Part shown: positions 1-7,191 of the stretch, in pieces
Layout: the number at the start of each line of letters is the position of its first letter
Position numbering within the stretch: position 1 is the first letter of the stretch
From: JACPYG01 sp038063015
Lineage (GTDB): Bacteria > Patescibacteriota > Minisyncoccia > Minisyncoccales > Staskawiczbacteraceae
DNA length: 24,086 nt
Assembly: GCA_038063015.1 (NCBI GenBank)
Contig: JBBTVX010000004.1
Coordinates: 1-24,086, forward strand
Direction: 5' to 3'
Translations under genes and position numbers: made by a program
The notes under the pieces: model-generated
Told to the model about the DNA's origin: nothing
The model's input: only the letters and a program-made list of their open reading frames with translations
Databases searched by the model: none

Positions 1-82
1 TTCAAAGATCAATCAGATGCCCGTTTCGGTTTGATTGTTATTTGATTTGACACGTAGTTTCAATGCGTAGATAAAAAACGGG

Positions 83-102
83 TCCGGGGGCTTGGACTCG
101 AA
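83..102 (-). repeat. duplicated 3' end of tRNA-Gln
   Basis: About 19-20 bases repeat the acceptor 3' strand and the 3' half of the T-arm of the complete tRNA-Gln at 215-285 (copy at 216-234), with one extra G in the G-run. No D-arm, anticodon arm or matching 5' acceptor strand is found around it, so it is a fragment, not a second gene. Such tRNA 3'-end copies are known as footprints of integrases that use tRNA genes as attachment sites; here only about 130 bp lie between the copies and no integrase is seen, so a remnant or local duplication is equally likely. Confidence 0.6.
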
Positions 103-117
103 GAGTTGCCCGAAGGC

Positions 118-135
118 ATCCCGCCAAGGCGGGAT
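118..135. repeat. short GC-rich palindrome
   Basis: A perfect inverted repeat with 8-bp arms (ATCCCGCC / GGCGGGAT) and a 2-base centre. It is GC-rich in an A+T-rich setting and carries no gene. Palindromes of the form CCCGCC-AA-GGCGGG are, as far as I know, frequent in Parcubacteria genomes; whether it is a dispersed repeat here cannot be judged from one window. Confidence 0.6.
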
Positions 136-176
136 TCGGGGATTTGGTTCTCATACAAAACCCGCGAAACAAGCCA

Positions 177-207
177 AATTTTTACTCCGCTCTGCGGGAT
201 AAAAATT
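177..207. repeat. stem-loop behind tRNA-Gln
   Basis: Near-perfect stem-loop: arms 177-190 and 194-207 (14 positions, one mismatch and one G-T pair), loop TCT. It lies 7 bases past the 3' end of tRNA-Gln on the minus strand, so it could end that transcript or guide 3' processing. It lacks a clean U-run on either strand, so I do not call it a standard intrinsic terminator. Confidence 0.5.
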
Positions 208-214
208 ATGCCTG

Positions 215-285
215 CTCCGGGGCTTGGACTCGAACCAAGATAAATAGATCCAAAATCTATTGTCCTGCCATTAGACGACCCCGGA
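215..285 (-). tRNA. tRNA-Gln (anticodon UUG)
   Basis: The minus strand folds as a full cloverleaf: 7-bp acceptor stem TCCGGGG / CCCCGGA, short D-arm (GTC / GAC), anticodon stem ATAGA / TCTAT around the loop TTTTGGA giving anticodon TTG, and T-arm CTTGG / CCAAG around TTCGAGT. U1-A72 and a G discriminator base are the known identity elements of bacterial tRNA-Gln, which agrees with the anticodon. CCA is not encoded. A promoter sits upstream at 303-331, divergent from the surface-protein gene promoter. Confidence 0.95.
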
Positions 286-302
286 ATGTCAAAACTATTT
301 TT

Positions 303-331
303 ATACTATCAAATTTTATTGTTTTTTTCAA
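303..331 (-). promoter_or_regulatory. promoter of tRNA-Gln
   Basis: On the minus strand, -35 TTGAAA (326-331), 17-bp spacer, -10 TAGTAT (303-308). Predicted start lies about 10 bases before the mature tRNA 5' end. A TATAAA overlaps three bases downstream and could be the -10 instead, with a 20-bp spacer. Confidence 0.5.
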
Positions 332-335
332 GAAC

Positions 336-364
336 TTGGCGAAGTCCAAAAAAAATAGTATAAT
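336..364 (+). promoter_or_regulatory. leaderless promoter of the TSP3 surface protein gene
   Basis: -35 TTGGCG (336-341), 17-bp spacer, perfect -10 TATAAT (359-364). Six bases separate the -10 box from the ATG at 371, so the expected transcription start coincides with the A of the start codon. There is no Shine-Dalgarno. It stands back to back with the tRNA-Gln promoter. Confidence 0.7.
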
Positions 365-370
365 GCAGTA

Positions 371-1273
371 ATGAAGAAAAAATATTCCAATCCCCTGTTT
401 ATTTTTACAACGCTGGTTGTTTTGTTTTTTGCTGTTTCTGTTTTTGCAAAAACAGACCTTTTAATATCCGAGGCAGATATTACTTTTTCCAAGGAGGAAA
501 TTTTAGACGGCGACTTAGTAAGAATTTACGCCAGAATATTTAACACTGGAGACGCCGATGTTTCCGGCCAAGCTGTTTTTTCAGACAATAACAAAGAAAT
601 GACCAGTCCTCAGTTAATTTCTGTAAGGGCTGATACTTATGACGATGTTTTTATAGATTGGAAAGCCGCGCAAGGCAATCACGATATTAAAGTTTCTGTT
701 ATCGGCCTTAATCCTTCAGACGACAATATAGAAAACAACAGCGCTATTAAAAAATCCGTTTTTGTTGATTTGGATTCAGATTCAGATGGCGTTGGAAACG
801 AAAAAGACGCTGACGACGATAACGACGGCCTAAACGACGAAGAAGAAGCTAAAACGGGAACAGACCCTAAAAAATCAGACACAGACGGAGACGGAGTTTC
901 AGACAAGATTGACGCTTTTCCCAAAGACAAAACAGAATCGCGGGATACGGACTCGGACGGATTGGGAGACAACAAGGATTTAGATGACGATGGCGACGGC
1001 GTATTTGATGAAGATGAACTTTTTAAATACGGCACCAACCCTTTAAATGTTGATACAGACTCAGATAGTTTTCCAGACAAACAGGAAATAGAAAACGGCA
1101 CAAACCCGATTAAAGCAGATATAAAAAAACAGGCCCTCTTGCAGGCGTCTTTATTGGATTCTATCATAGGATTTTTTGGAGGAAATAAAAATTATGCCTA
1201 TTTAGCGGTTGGCATACCGGCCCTATTGATTCTATACTTTTTATTTTTCAGGAGAAAAAGAAGAAAACGATAG
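371..1273 (+). CDS. secreted, membrane-anchored CARDB / thrombospondin type 3 repeat protein
   Basis: A 300-residue surface protein. Residues 1-26 form a signal peptide with a likely cleavage after VFA. Residues about 27-132 look like a CARDB-type beta-sandwich (adhesion-like) domain, with the 'N..G..DV.G' pattern of that family. Residues about 133-250 are rich in Asp and hold several calcium-binding thrombospondin type 3 units (DSDSDGVGN, DDDNDGLNDEEE, DTDGDGVSD, DDDGDGVFDEDE). A membrane helix at about 276-293 is followed by a very basic tail (RRKRRKR), which should fix the C-terminus inside the cell. No LPXTG signal is present. The start is set by the signal peptide and by the promoter directly in front of it. 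It stands alone and runs into the convergent dnaX gene. Likely an adhesion or calcium-stabilised surface protein; its ligand is not known. Confidence 0.85.
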   Translation: MKKKYSNPLFIFTTLVVLFFAVSVFAKTDLLISEADITFSKEEILDGDLVRIYARIFNTGDADVSGQAVFSDNNKEMTSPQLISVRADTYDDVFIDWKAAQGNHDIKVSVIGLNPSDDNIENNSAIKKSVFVDLDSDSDGVGNEKDADDDNDGLNDEEEAKTGTDPKKSDTDGDGVSDKIDAFPKDKTESRDTDSDGLGDNKDLDDDGDGVFDEDELFKYGTNPLNVDTDSDSFPDKQEIENGTNPIKADIKKQALLQASLLDSIIGFFGGNKNYAYLAVGIPALLILYFLFFRRKRRKR

Positions 1274-1329
1274 GGGTGTGGAATTCAAACACAAATTCTA
1301 AATTTAATTCTGTTTGAATTCCACACCCC
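1273..1329. repeat. 19-bp perfect inverted repeat between convergent genes, one arm inside dnaX
   Basis: Arms 1273-1291 and 1311-1329 are perfect reverse complements separated by a 19-base A+T-rich loop. The right arm is the end of the dnaX coding sequence (codons for GVEFK and flanks); the left arm is an inverted copy of it, starting at the last base of the TSP3 gene stop codon. It can form a strong hairpin in both transcripts and may act as a two-way terminator, although no proper U-run follows on either strand. Confidence 0.7.
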
Positions 1330-2419
1330 AAGTAATATCAACAATCGCTAATTCCAAGGGAAGCTGAAGAATGGGGGCGTATTTCATTTTATTTCCCGCT
1401 TCAATAAATAACTCCAACATACTTTGGATATTTTTATTGTTTAGGCCGGTTATCTGCGTTTTTATTTTTTCAAGTTCTTTTTCAGAAAGACCGGAGTTTT
1501 GTAAATTCAAAAAATCCGGATTTATTTTTAAAAGCAGCGCCTGTCTTAAATAAAAAATTAAGGTCTTGGCAAACTCTTGCAAATCAACGCCGTTGTCTGC
1601 CATTGAATTTAAATATATAATTGCCTCTTTGACATTTTTTTGCAAAAGATAATCAATAAACTGCGAAATCTGGCTGACCTCAACAATGCCCAAAAGTTTT
1701 TTTATATCTTCCGTTTTTATAGTATTGGCAATTCCCGAAAAGCTAACGCATTCGTCTAAAAGTGATTCAGCGTCGCGGAACGAACCTCTGGCGTTTAAAG
1801 CAATCAATGATAAAGCCGTATCCTCAAATTTTATGTTTTCTTTTTTAGAAATGAATTCTAATTTTTTTATAATTTCGACAATTTGCAATCTTTTAAAATC
1901 AAACCTTTGGCATCTTGAAACTATGGTTGGCAACATTTTATGAACTTCTGTGGTTGCCAATATAAAAATAGCGTGACTAGGCGGTTCTTCAAGGGTTTTT
2001 AGCAAAGCGTTAAAAGCCGATTTGCTCAATTGGTGGCACTCGTCAATGATAAAAATTTTATATTTTGAGCTTATCGGAGTAAATTTAATTCCTTCTATCA
2101 GCTCTCTTACATCATCAACTCCAGTATGAGAGGCGCCGTCAATTTCAACCAAATCCATTGATTTGGACTGCATAATTTCCAAACAAGAATTGCATTTATT
2201 GCAGGGCTCAAAAGAGGTAACATTTTGACAATTAACGGCCTTGGCAAAAAGCCTGGCTATTGTGGTTTTTCCAGAACCCCTCGGCCCCGTAAATAGATAA
2301 GCATGGGAAATTGATTTTGCGGAAATTGAATTAGTTAAAGTTTGAACAATATGTTCTTGTCCTATTATTTCCGAAAAATTCTGCGGCCGATATTTGCGAT
2401 ATAAAACCAAGTTTACCAT
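1304..2419 (-). CDS. dnaX: DNA polymerase III subunit gamma/tau (short form)
   Basis: Clamp-loader ATPase that loads the sliding clamp at the replication fork. Seen in the 371-residue protein: N-terminal YRKYRP motif, Walker A GPRGSGKT (45-52), zinc-binding cysteines 64, 73, 76 and 79, Walker B-like IIDECH (about 124-129), sensor-1 LATTE and the SRC arginine-finger motif (168-170). It covers AAA+ domains I-II and the collar domain III, but lacks the long C-terminal extension of tau that in E. coli contacts DnaB and the polymerase, so it resembles gamma. It starts 8 bases after the GtrA-like gene and has no Shine-Dalgarno, so it is probably co-transcribed with that gene. Confidence 0.95.
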   Translation of the reverse strand: MVNLVLYRKYRPQNFSEIIGQEHIVQTLTNSISAKSISHAYLFTGPRGSGKTTIARLFAKAVNCQNVTSFEPCNKCNSCLEIMQSKSMDLVEIDGASHTGVDDVRELIEGIKFTPISSKYKIFIIDECHQLSKSAFNALLKTLEEPPSHAIFILATTEVHKMLPTIVSRCQRFDFKRLQIVEIIKKLEFISKKENIKFEDTALSLIALNARGSFRDAESLLDECVSFSGIANTIKTEDIKKLLGIVEVSQISQFIDYLLQKNVKEAIIYLNSMADNGVDLQEFAKTLIFYLRQALLLKINPDFLNLQNSGLSEKELEKIKTQITGLNNKNIQSMLELFIEAGNKMKYAPILQLPLELAIVDITWGVEFKQN

Positions 2420-2427
2420 AATGTATT

Positions 2428-3027
2428 TTATTTTTTAAATACCATAAATTTATAACCCAGAAAATTCCAAATGGCGGCAACCAGCGCGGCAAAAATTACG
2501 CTTAATTTTATCCAGACATCTTCCGGCGCTCCTAATTGCGGACCCATAATTTTTATAAAATAGAAAAAAGCGCCGACATCTATTCCTAATCCTATCACAG
2601 TAACAATAATAAACTGAAAAACTTCTTGCCCAATCCCCTCTTTTTCTGTTTTTTCAAAAGTCCAGTGTTTGTTGCCCCAATATTTAATATATGTTGAAAT
2701 TAAAAATGAGGTTGCCTTAGATATTATCGGACTTATAGGGGCAAGAGAAAGCGAAAAAATCCATACTAAAAATTCAAATAGCTTCAAGTCAATTATAGTA
2801 ACAAATATACCGACTAAAATGTATTTAGCCGCCTGGAAAACAAATAATAATTTTTTTCCGATTAAATAGGCCAGCCACAAGCAAGCCAAAGAAAAAACCG
2901 GCAAGACAAAATACAAAAGCCATTTATAATAACCTATTTCAATGCCGTAGCCTTTTAAAAAATCGTGCGCCAGCCAAGCGAGTATCCTACCGCAAATAAG
3001 CGCAAATATTATATCTATTACTTTCAT
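2428..3027 (-). CDS. GtrA-like membrane protein
   Basis: A 199-residue integral membrane protein. The last 130 residues have the layout of the GtrA family (four hydrophobic segments, with conserved-looking NKHWTF after the second and WNFLGYKFMVF at the end). GtrA proteins are linked to moving lipid-linked sugars across the membrane for polysaccharide or wall glycosylation; the substrate here is unknown. An extra N-terminal part of about 65 residues adds two hydrophobic segments not typical of the minimal family. It precedes dnaX by 8 bases and is divergent from the phosphatidyltransferase gene. Upstream there is a TATAAA just 5 bases before the ATG but no good -35, so leaderless expression is possible but weakly supported. 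Confidence 0.8.
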   Translation of the reverse strand: MKVIDIIFALICGRILAWLAHDFLKGYGIEIGYYKWLLYFVLPVFSLACLWLAYLIGKKLLFVFQAAKYILVGIFVTIIDLKLFEFLVWIFSLSLAPISPIISKATSFLISTYIKYWGNKHWTFEKTEKEGIGQEVFQFIIVTVIGLGIDVGAFFYFIKIMGPQLGAPEDVWIKLSVIFAALVAAIWNFLGYKFMVFKK

Positions 3028-3082
3028 TTCTTTTTATAATTATTTCAGATTATCACAAAAAATTTCTTTTGGAAAGAAGCCC

Positions 3083-3111
3083 TTAACAAAACATATAATC
3101 TTTGATAGTAT
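3083..3111 (+). promoter_or_regulatory. probable leaderless promoter of pgsA-like gene
   Basis: -35 TTAACA (3083-3088), 17-bp spacer, -10 TAGTAT (3106-3111), then six bases to the ATG at 3118: the same geometry as the promoter at 336-364. A competing TATAAT lies at 3094-3099 but has no good -35 at 16-18 bp; if used, the leader would be about 12 bases. Confidence 0.5.
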
Positions 3112-3117
3112 GTATTA

Positions 3118-3744
3118 ATGAATAAATTTATAGGAGACCTGAAATTATTTCTGGAAAAACTTGACCATTATAGAGATGAAATTCTTTTTGTTTTTATAAA
3201 ACCCTATTGGCCGAATAAAATTACGCCAAACGCAATAACAACCGCAAGAATTATTATCGGTGTTTTACTGTTCGCCCTATTGTTTTTTTTCAAAATAGAA
3301 GATAAAATTTTGATTATATCCCTCTTTCTATTTGGCGCGCTTACAGATATTTTGGACGGCTCAGTTGCCAGAGGTAAAAATATGGTTACTGAGTTAGGCA
3401 CTATGTTAGACCCAGTTGCTGATAGAATTATAATCATAACCATAGCTGTTTATAGTTTATTTGAACATCATAGATGGTTGCTCTTGGTCTTGCTTTTGAC
3501 AGAAGTGGTTAACACTTTTGTTTCAATATACTATACAACCAAAAAGGTCTATATTGAATCAAATATCTTTGGCAAAACAAAAATGGTTATGCAGTCATTA
3601 GTTTTTGTGGCTATATTAATTGTTTGGCCAAATCTCCCGTCGCAATTTTTTATTGCTCTTTTATGGCTTTCGGTTGTTTTCACGATTTTAAGCATTTTTT
3701 TAAAAATAATAGAAATTAGCCCAATTAAAAGAATAAAAATATGA
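3118..3744 (+). CDS. pgsA: CDP-alcohol phosphatidyltransferase, PgsA-like
   Basis: Membrane enzyme that transfers a phosphatidyl group from CDP-diacylglycerol to an alcohol, most likely glycerol-3-phosphate for phosphatidylglycerol synthesis. The complete family signature D-x2-D-G-x2-A-R-x8-G-x3-D-x3-D is seen: D77, D80, G81, A84, R85, G94, D98, D102; the last Asp is the usual catalytic base and the others bind the metal ions. About five or six hydrophobic segments surround it, and the length (208 residues) fits. The motif identifies the superfamily with confidence; which alcohol is used is inferred. It is the first gene of the operon and its stop overlaps the cysS start (ATGA). Confidence 0.8.
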   Translation: MNKFIGDLKLFLEKLDHYRDEILFVFIKPYWPNKITPNAITTARIIIGVLLFALLFFFKIEDKILIISLFLFGALTDILDGSVARGKNMVTELGTMLDPVADRIIIITIAVYSLFEHHRWLLLVLLLTEVVNTFVSIYYTTKKVYIESNIFGKTKMVMQSLVFVAILIVWPNLPSQFFIALLWLSVVFTILSIFLKIIEISPIKRIKI

Positions 3745-5150
3745 TTACTAATAATTTGAAAATATACAACACTCTTTCTGGCAAAAAAGAAAAGTTCAAA
3801 CCTATTAAAGGCAAAAAAATAAACCTTTTTGTTTGTGGCGTCACTGTCTTTGATTTTTCACATATCGGACACGCCAGAACATATATTCTTTTTGATTCTT
3901 TCGTAAAATATTTAAAACAAATTGGTTTCAATGTTTTTTATTTACAAAACATCACAGATTTAGACGACAAAATAATTACCAGAGCCAGAGAAAAAGGAGT
4001 TGAACCTAAAAGCTTGGCTTTAGCTTTTGAAAAAGAATATTTAAAAGCAATGAAGGACTTAGGAGTTAACAGCGTTACAAAATATGCCAGAGCAACAAGT
4101 TATATTAAAGAAATAATCAGCCAAATAAAAAAGTTGATGGATAAGGGTTATGCTTATAAAATAGACGACGATGGAATTTATTATGATATAAGTAAGTTTA
4201 AAAATTACGGAAAACTATCTGGCAGGACCGTGTTGGCGGCCGAAGACTCAGTATCTAGGATTGATTACAGCAAAGATAAAAAAAATAGAGGAGATTTTTG
4301 TTTGTGGAAATTTAGACAAGAAGAAGCCGAACTAAGCTGGCCATCTCTATTTGGCAAAGGAAGGCCTGGCTGGCACATTGAGGACACTGCGATTACAGAA
4401 AAGTTTTTTGGTTCTCAATATGATATTCACGGCGGAGGAAGAGATCTTATATTCCCCCACCATGAGGCAGAAATTTCGCAAATGGAAGCCATCTCTGGCA
4501 AAAAACCTTTTGTAAGATATTGGATGCATACAGGATTTTTAACGGTCAACGGTCAAAAAATGTCAAAATCCCTGGGAAATTTTATGACAATTAGCGATTT
4601 TTTGAAGAGATATTCCAGTCAACAATTAAGATTTTTGCTCGTAAAAAATTTATGGCGTTCGCCCATTAATTATTCAGAGTCTATTATGATTGAAGTAAGA
4701 TTATCCTTAGAAAAAATTGAAGAATTTCTGCGAAAACTCCAAACAAATCCTAAATCCAAAATTTTAAATTCTAAACTTATAAAAGATTTTAAAATCAATT
4801 TTTATAAAGAGCTGGACGACGATTTCAACACCCCAAAAGCCTTTGCTGTGATGTTTGAATTTATTAAAAAAATAAACGAACTTTTAGATAAAGATTTAAT
4901 TTCAAAAAAAGAAGCAGATGAAATTTATAATTTTTTTGAAAAAATAAATAATATTTTTGGAATAATAGATTTTAAAAAAATCAAGAAACCAACGATGCCT
5001 CTTGAAATTAAAAAATTAATAAACGCCAGAAAAAAATATCGCAACGAACAAAATTGGCAAAAAGCAGATGAAATTCGTATAGAGATAGAAAAACAAGGTT
5101 ATTTAGTGGAAGACACAAAAACGGGACAAATTATTAAAAATATTAAGTAA
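3741..5150 (+). CDS. cysS: cysteine--tRNA ligase
   Basis: Class I synthetase that charges tRNA-Cys. The 469-residue protein has the HIGH motif (41-44), KMSKS (273-277) and the GWHIE and HGGG-DLIFPHHE segments typical of CysRS, followed by a helical C-terminal region. Of the four zinc ligands known in the E. coli enzyme (C28, C209, H234, E238), three are kept (C32, H240, E244), but the second Cys is replaced by Asp (D215, in WHIEDTAI). Asp may still bind zinc, so activity is expected. The start overlaps the phosphatidyltransferase stop by four bases and dnaB follows after one base, so translation is probably coupled. Confidence 0.96.
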   Translation: MITNNLKIYNTLSGKKEKFKPIKGKKINLFVCGVTVFDFSHIGHARTYILFDSFVKYLKQIGFNVFYLQNITDLDDKIITRAREKGVEPKSLALAFEKEYLKAMKDLGVNSVTKYARATSYIKEIISQIKKLMDKGYAYKIDDDGIYYDISKFKNYGKLSGRTVLAAEDSVSRIDYSKDKKNRGDFCLWKFRQEEAELSWPSLFGKGRPGWHIEDTAITEKFFGSQYDIHGGGRDLIFPHHEAEISQMEAISGKKPFVRYWMHTGFLTVNGQKMSKSLGNFMTISDFLKRYSSQQLRFLLVKNLWRSPINYSESIMIEVRLSLEKIEEFLRKLQTNPKSKILNSKLIKDFKINFYKELDDDFNTPKAFAVMFEFIKKINELLDKDLISKKEADEIYNFFEKINNIFGIIDFKKIKKPTMPLEIKKLINARKKYRNEQNWQKADEIRIEIEKQGYLVEDTKTGQIIKNIK

Positions 5151-5151
5151 A

Positions 5152-6525
5152 ATGGCAAACAAAAACGAACTGCCAGACAAACTTCCTCCGCAAAATACAG
5201 AAGCAGAACAAAGCCTGCTAGGTTGTTTGATGTTGGATAAAGAAGCTATTGTCAAAATTATTGATTCTATAAGAGCCGAAGATTTTTATAAAGACATTCA
5301 CCAAGAAATTTATCAAGTAATGGCTGACCTTTATGAAAGAACAGAACCAATTGATATTCTTTCGGTATCAGCCCGGTTAAGAGAAAAACAAAAACTTGAA
5401 GAAATAGGTGGTTCAGCTTATATTACTTCGCTTATCAACTCTGTCCCCACCGCTACTCATGTTTCAAATTATGCCAAGATAGTGCGGCAAAAAAAAATTT
5501 TAAGAGATTTAATTTCAGCTTCGCACGAAATAGGTCTTTCAGCTTTTGATGAAGCGGAAGAAGTCGACATTTTATTGGATAAAGCCGAAAAAACAGTTTT
5601 TAATATCGGTCAAAGATCTCTTAATCAAGTTTTTACCCCAATAAAAGAAATATTATCAGATACCTTTGAAAGAATAGATGAACTTTCAAAAAACAAGGGT
5701 AAATTGAGAGGTTTGCCAACAGGATTTAAAGACCTGGATAATATTTTAGCCGGGCTTCAAAATTCTGATTTAATTGTTTTGGCCGCCAGACCGTCTATGG
5801 GAAAGTCGTCATTTGCCTTAGACATCGCCAGATATGTGGCAGTTTTTGAAAATAAACCAGTTGGTATTTTTAGTTTAGAAATGTCAAAAGACCAGCTAGG
5901 AGATAGATTGATTTCCAGCCAAGCAAATATTGACTTGTGGAAATTAAGAAATGGCAGACTTCAAGACGGCTCAGGAGATAATGATTATTCTAGAATCCAA
6001 CATGCTATAGGAACCCTGTCTGAAGCGCCAATCTATATTGACGACGCAGGCTCCGTAAACGTATTGCAAATGAGGGCTATGGCTAGAAGATTGCAGGCAA
6101 CCAAGGGTTTGGGATTGTTGATTGTTGATTATTTGCAGTTAATGGAACCTTCTAATAAATTTCAAAGCTCCGTACAGCAAGTTACAGAAATTTCAAGGGC
6201 ATTAAAAACATTATCAAAAGAATTAAATGTGCCAGTTTTGGCTTTGTCTCAATTATCTCGCGCTGTTGAATCGCGAGTTCCCCAAATTCCAAGATTAGCC
6301 GACTTAAGAGAATCGGGCGCCATCGAACAAGACGCTGATGTGGTTTTGTTTATTTATAGAGAAGACAGATATAACGAAAACAGTTTAAAAAAGAATATCG
6401 CTGAAATTTTAGTTGCTAAACACAGAAACGGACCTTTGGGAAAAATTGAATTGTATTTTGACGACCAAAGAGTAAGTTTTAGAAACTTAGATAAAGGAGA
6501 GTATTCTTCTGAAATAACTGAATAA
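5152..6525 (+). CDS. dnaB: replicative DNA helicase
   Basis: Hexameric 5'-3' helicase that unwinds DNA at the fork. Residues about 10-115 are the DnaB N-terminal domain (start of the form LPPQNTEAEQSLLG); after a linker the RecA-like domain carries Walker A RPSMGKSS (213-220), Walker B IVDYLQL (324-330), LSQLSR (365-370) and the RESG-IEQDADVV-FIYR end motif. At 457 residues it is full length with no intein, which is worth stating because dnaB is a common intein site. It sits one base after cysS and ten before recR, an operon joining replication and repair functions. Confidence 0.97.
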   Translation: MANKNELPDKLPPQNTEAEQSLLGCLMLDKEAIVKIIDSIRAEDFYKDIHQEIYQVMADLYERTEPIDILSVSARLREKQKLEEIGGSAYITSLINSVPTATHVSNYAKIVRQKKILRDLISASHEIGLSAFDEAEEVDILLDKAEKTVFNIGQRSLNQVFTPIKEILSDTFERIDELSKNKGKLRGLPTGFKDLDNILAGLQNSDLIVLAARPSMGKSSFALDIARYVAVFENKPVGIFSLEMSKDQLGDRLISSQANIDLWKLRNGRLQDGSGDNDYSRIQHAIGTLSEAPIYIDDAGSVNVLQMRAMARRLQATKGLGLLIVDYLQLMEPSNKFQSSVQQVTEISRALKTLSKELNVPVLALSQLSRAVESRVPQIPRLADLRESGAIEQDADVVLFIYREDRYNENSLKKNIAEILVAKHRNGPLGKIELYFDDQRVSFRNLDKGEYSSEITE

Positions 6526-6535
6526 AATTATAACA

Positions 6536-7153
6536 ATGACAGATTCAATTAAAAAACTTATTGAATTATTTTCTAAGTTCCCTACGGTCGGTCCCAGAAC
6601 TGCCAGCCGTTTTGTTTTTTATCTAATGAAATTACCGAAAGAAAGAGTTGATGAATTGATAAACGTTGTTCAGGAATTAAAAAATAAAATTAAGTTCTGC
6701 GCTTTTTGTTTTAATCCTTTTGAATCATTTAATCCTGTTCAAAATACAGATTTATGTCCTATTTGCCAAAATCCTTTAAGAAATAGACAACTGCTTTGTG
6801 TCATTGAAAAAGAAATTGATTTAAGAGCAATTGAAGACACAAAAAAATACAATGGCTTGTATTTTATTTTGGGTGGCACTTTGGCTACGATGAGAAAAGA
6901 AGATATCAACAATTTAAGAATTGAAGAATTGATAACGCGCGCGAAAGAGAGAAATTTTTCAGAAATCATAATTGCTTTAAATCCAACACCCGAAGGAAAA
7001 ACAACGTCTATGTTGGTTGAAAAAACCTTAAAAGAAGCGGTCATCTCGCCTACTTTTAAAATAACACATCTCGCAAAAGGCATACCAGTTGGCGGTGAAC
7101 TCGAATATGCCGATGAAGAAACTTTGGAATCAGCATTTGAAGGAAGAAAATAA
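6536..7153 (+). CDS. recR: recombination mediator protein RecR
   Basis: With RecO it helps load RecA on gapped DNA. The 205-residue protein shows the helix-hairpin-helix region (LFSKFPTVGPRTASRF, about 11-26), a C4 zinc finger (C55, C58, C74, C77), a Toprim domain beginning LLCVIEKEID (about 87-96), and the RecR C-terminal motif LAKGIPVGGELEYAD with the Walker-like tail. Length fits the family. It is the last gene of the plus-strand operon and is followed directly by a strong terminator. It has no Shine-Dalgarno. Confidence 0.96.
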   Translation: MTDSIKKLIELFSKFPTVGPRTASRFVFYLMKLPKERVDELINVVQELKNKIKFCAFCFNPFESFNPVQNTDLCPICQNPLRNRQLLCVIEKEIDLRAIEDTKKYNGLYFILGGTLATMRKEDINNLRIEELITRAKERNFSEIIIALNPTPEGKTTSMLVEKTLKEAVISPTFKITHLAKGIPVGGELEYADEETLESAFEGRK

Positions 7154-7182
7154 AAAGGCGCCGAGTGAGCGCCTTTTTATTT
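7152..7182. terminator. bidirectional intrinsic terminator
   Basis: Stem GGCGC / GCGCC (7157-7161 and 7069+100 i.e. 7169-7173) with loop CGAGTGA, extended by AAAAA / TTTTT. T-runs follow on both strands, so it ends the recR operon on the plus strand and the repeat-protein gene on the minus strand. Confidence 0.9.
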
Positions 7183-7191
7183 TCAGTTGTT

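Noticed and set aside
144..371. 75-codon ORF on the plus strand before the TSP3 gene
   Set aside because: It runs through the antisense of tRNA-Gln and has no domain or promoter; chance ORF.
679..1167. 162-codon minus-strand ORF rich in Ser
   Set aside because: Mirror image of the Asp-rich calcium repeats of the real plus-strand gene.
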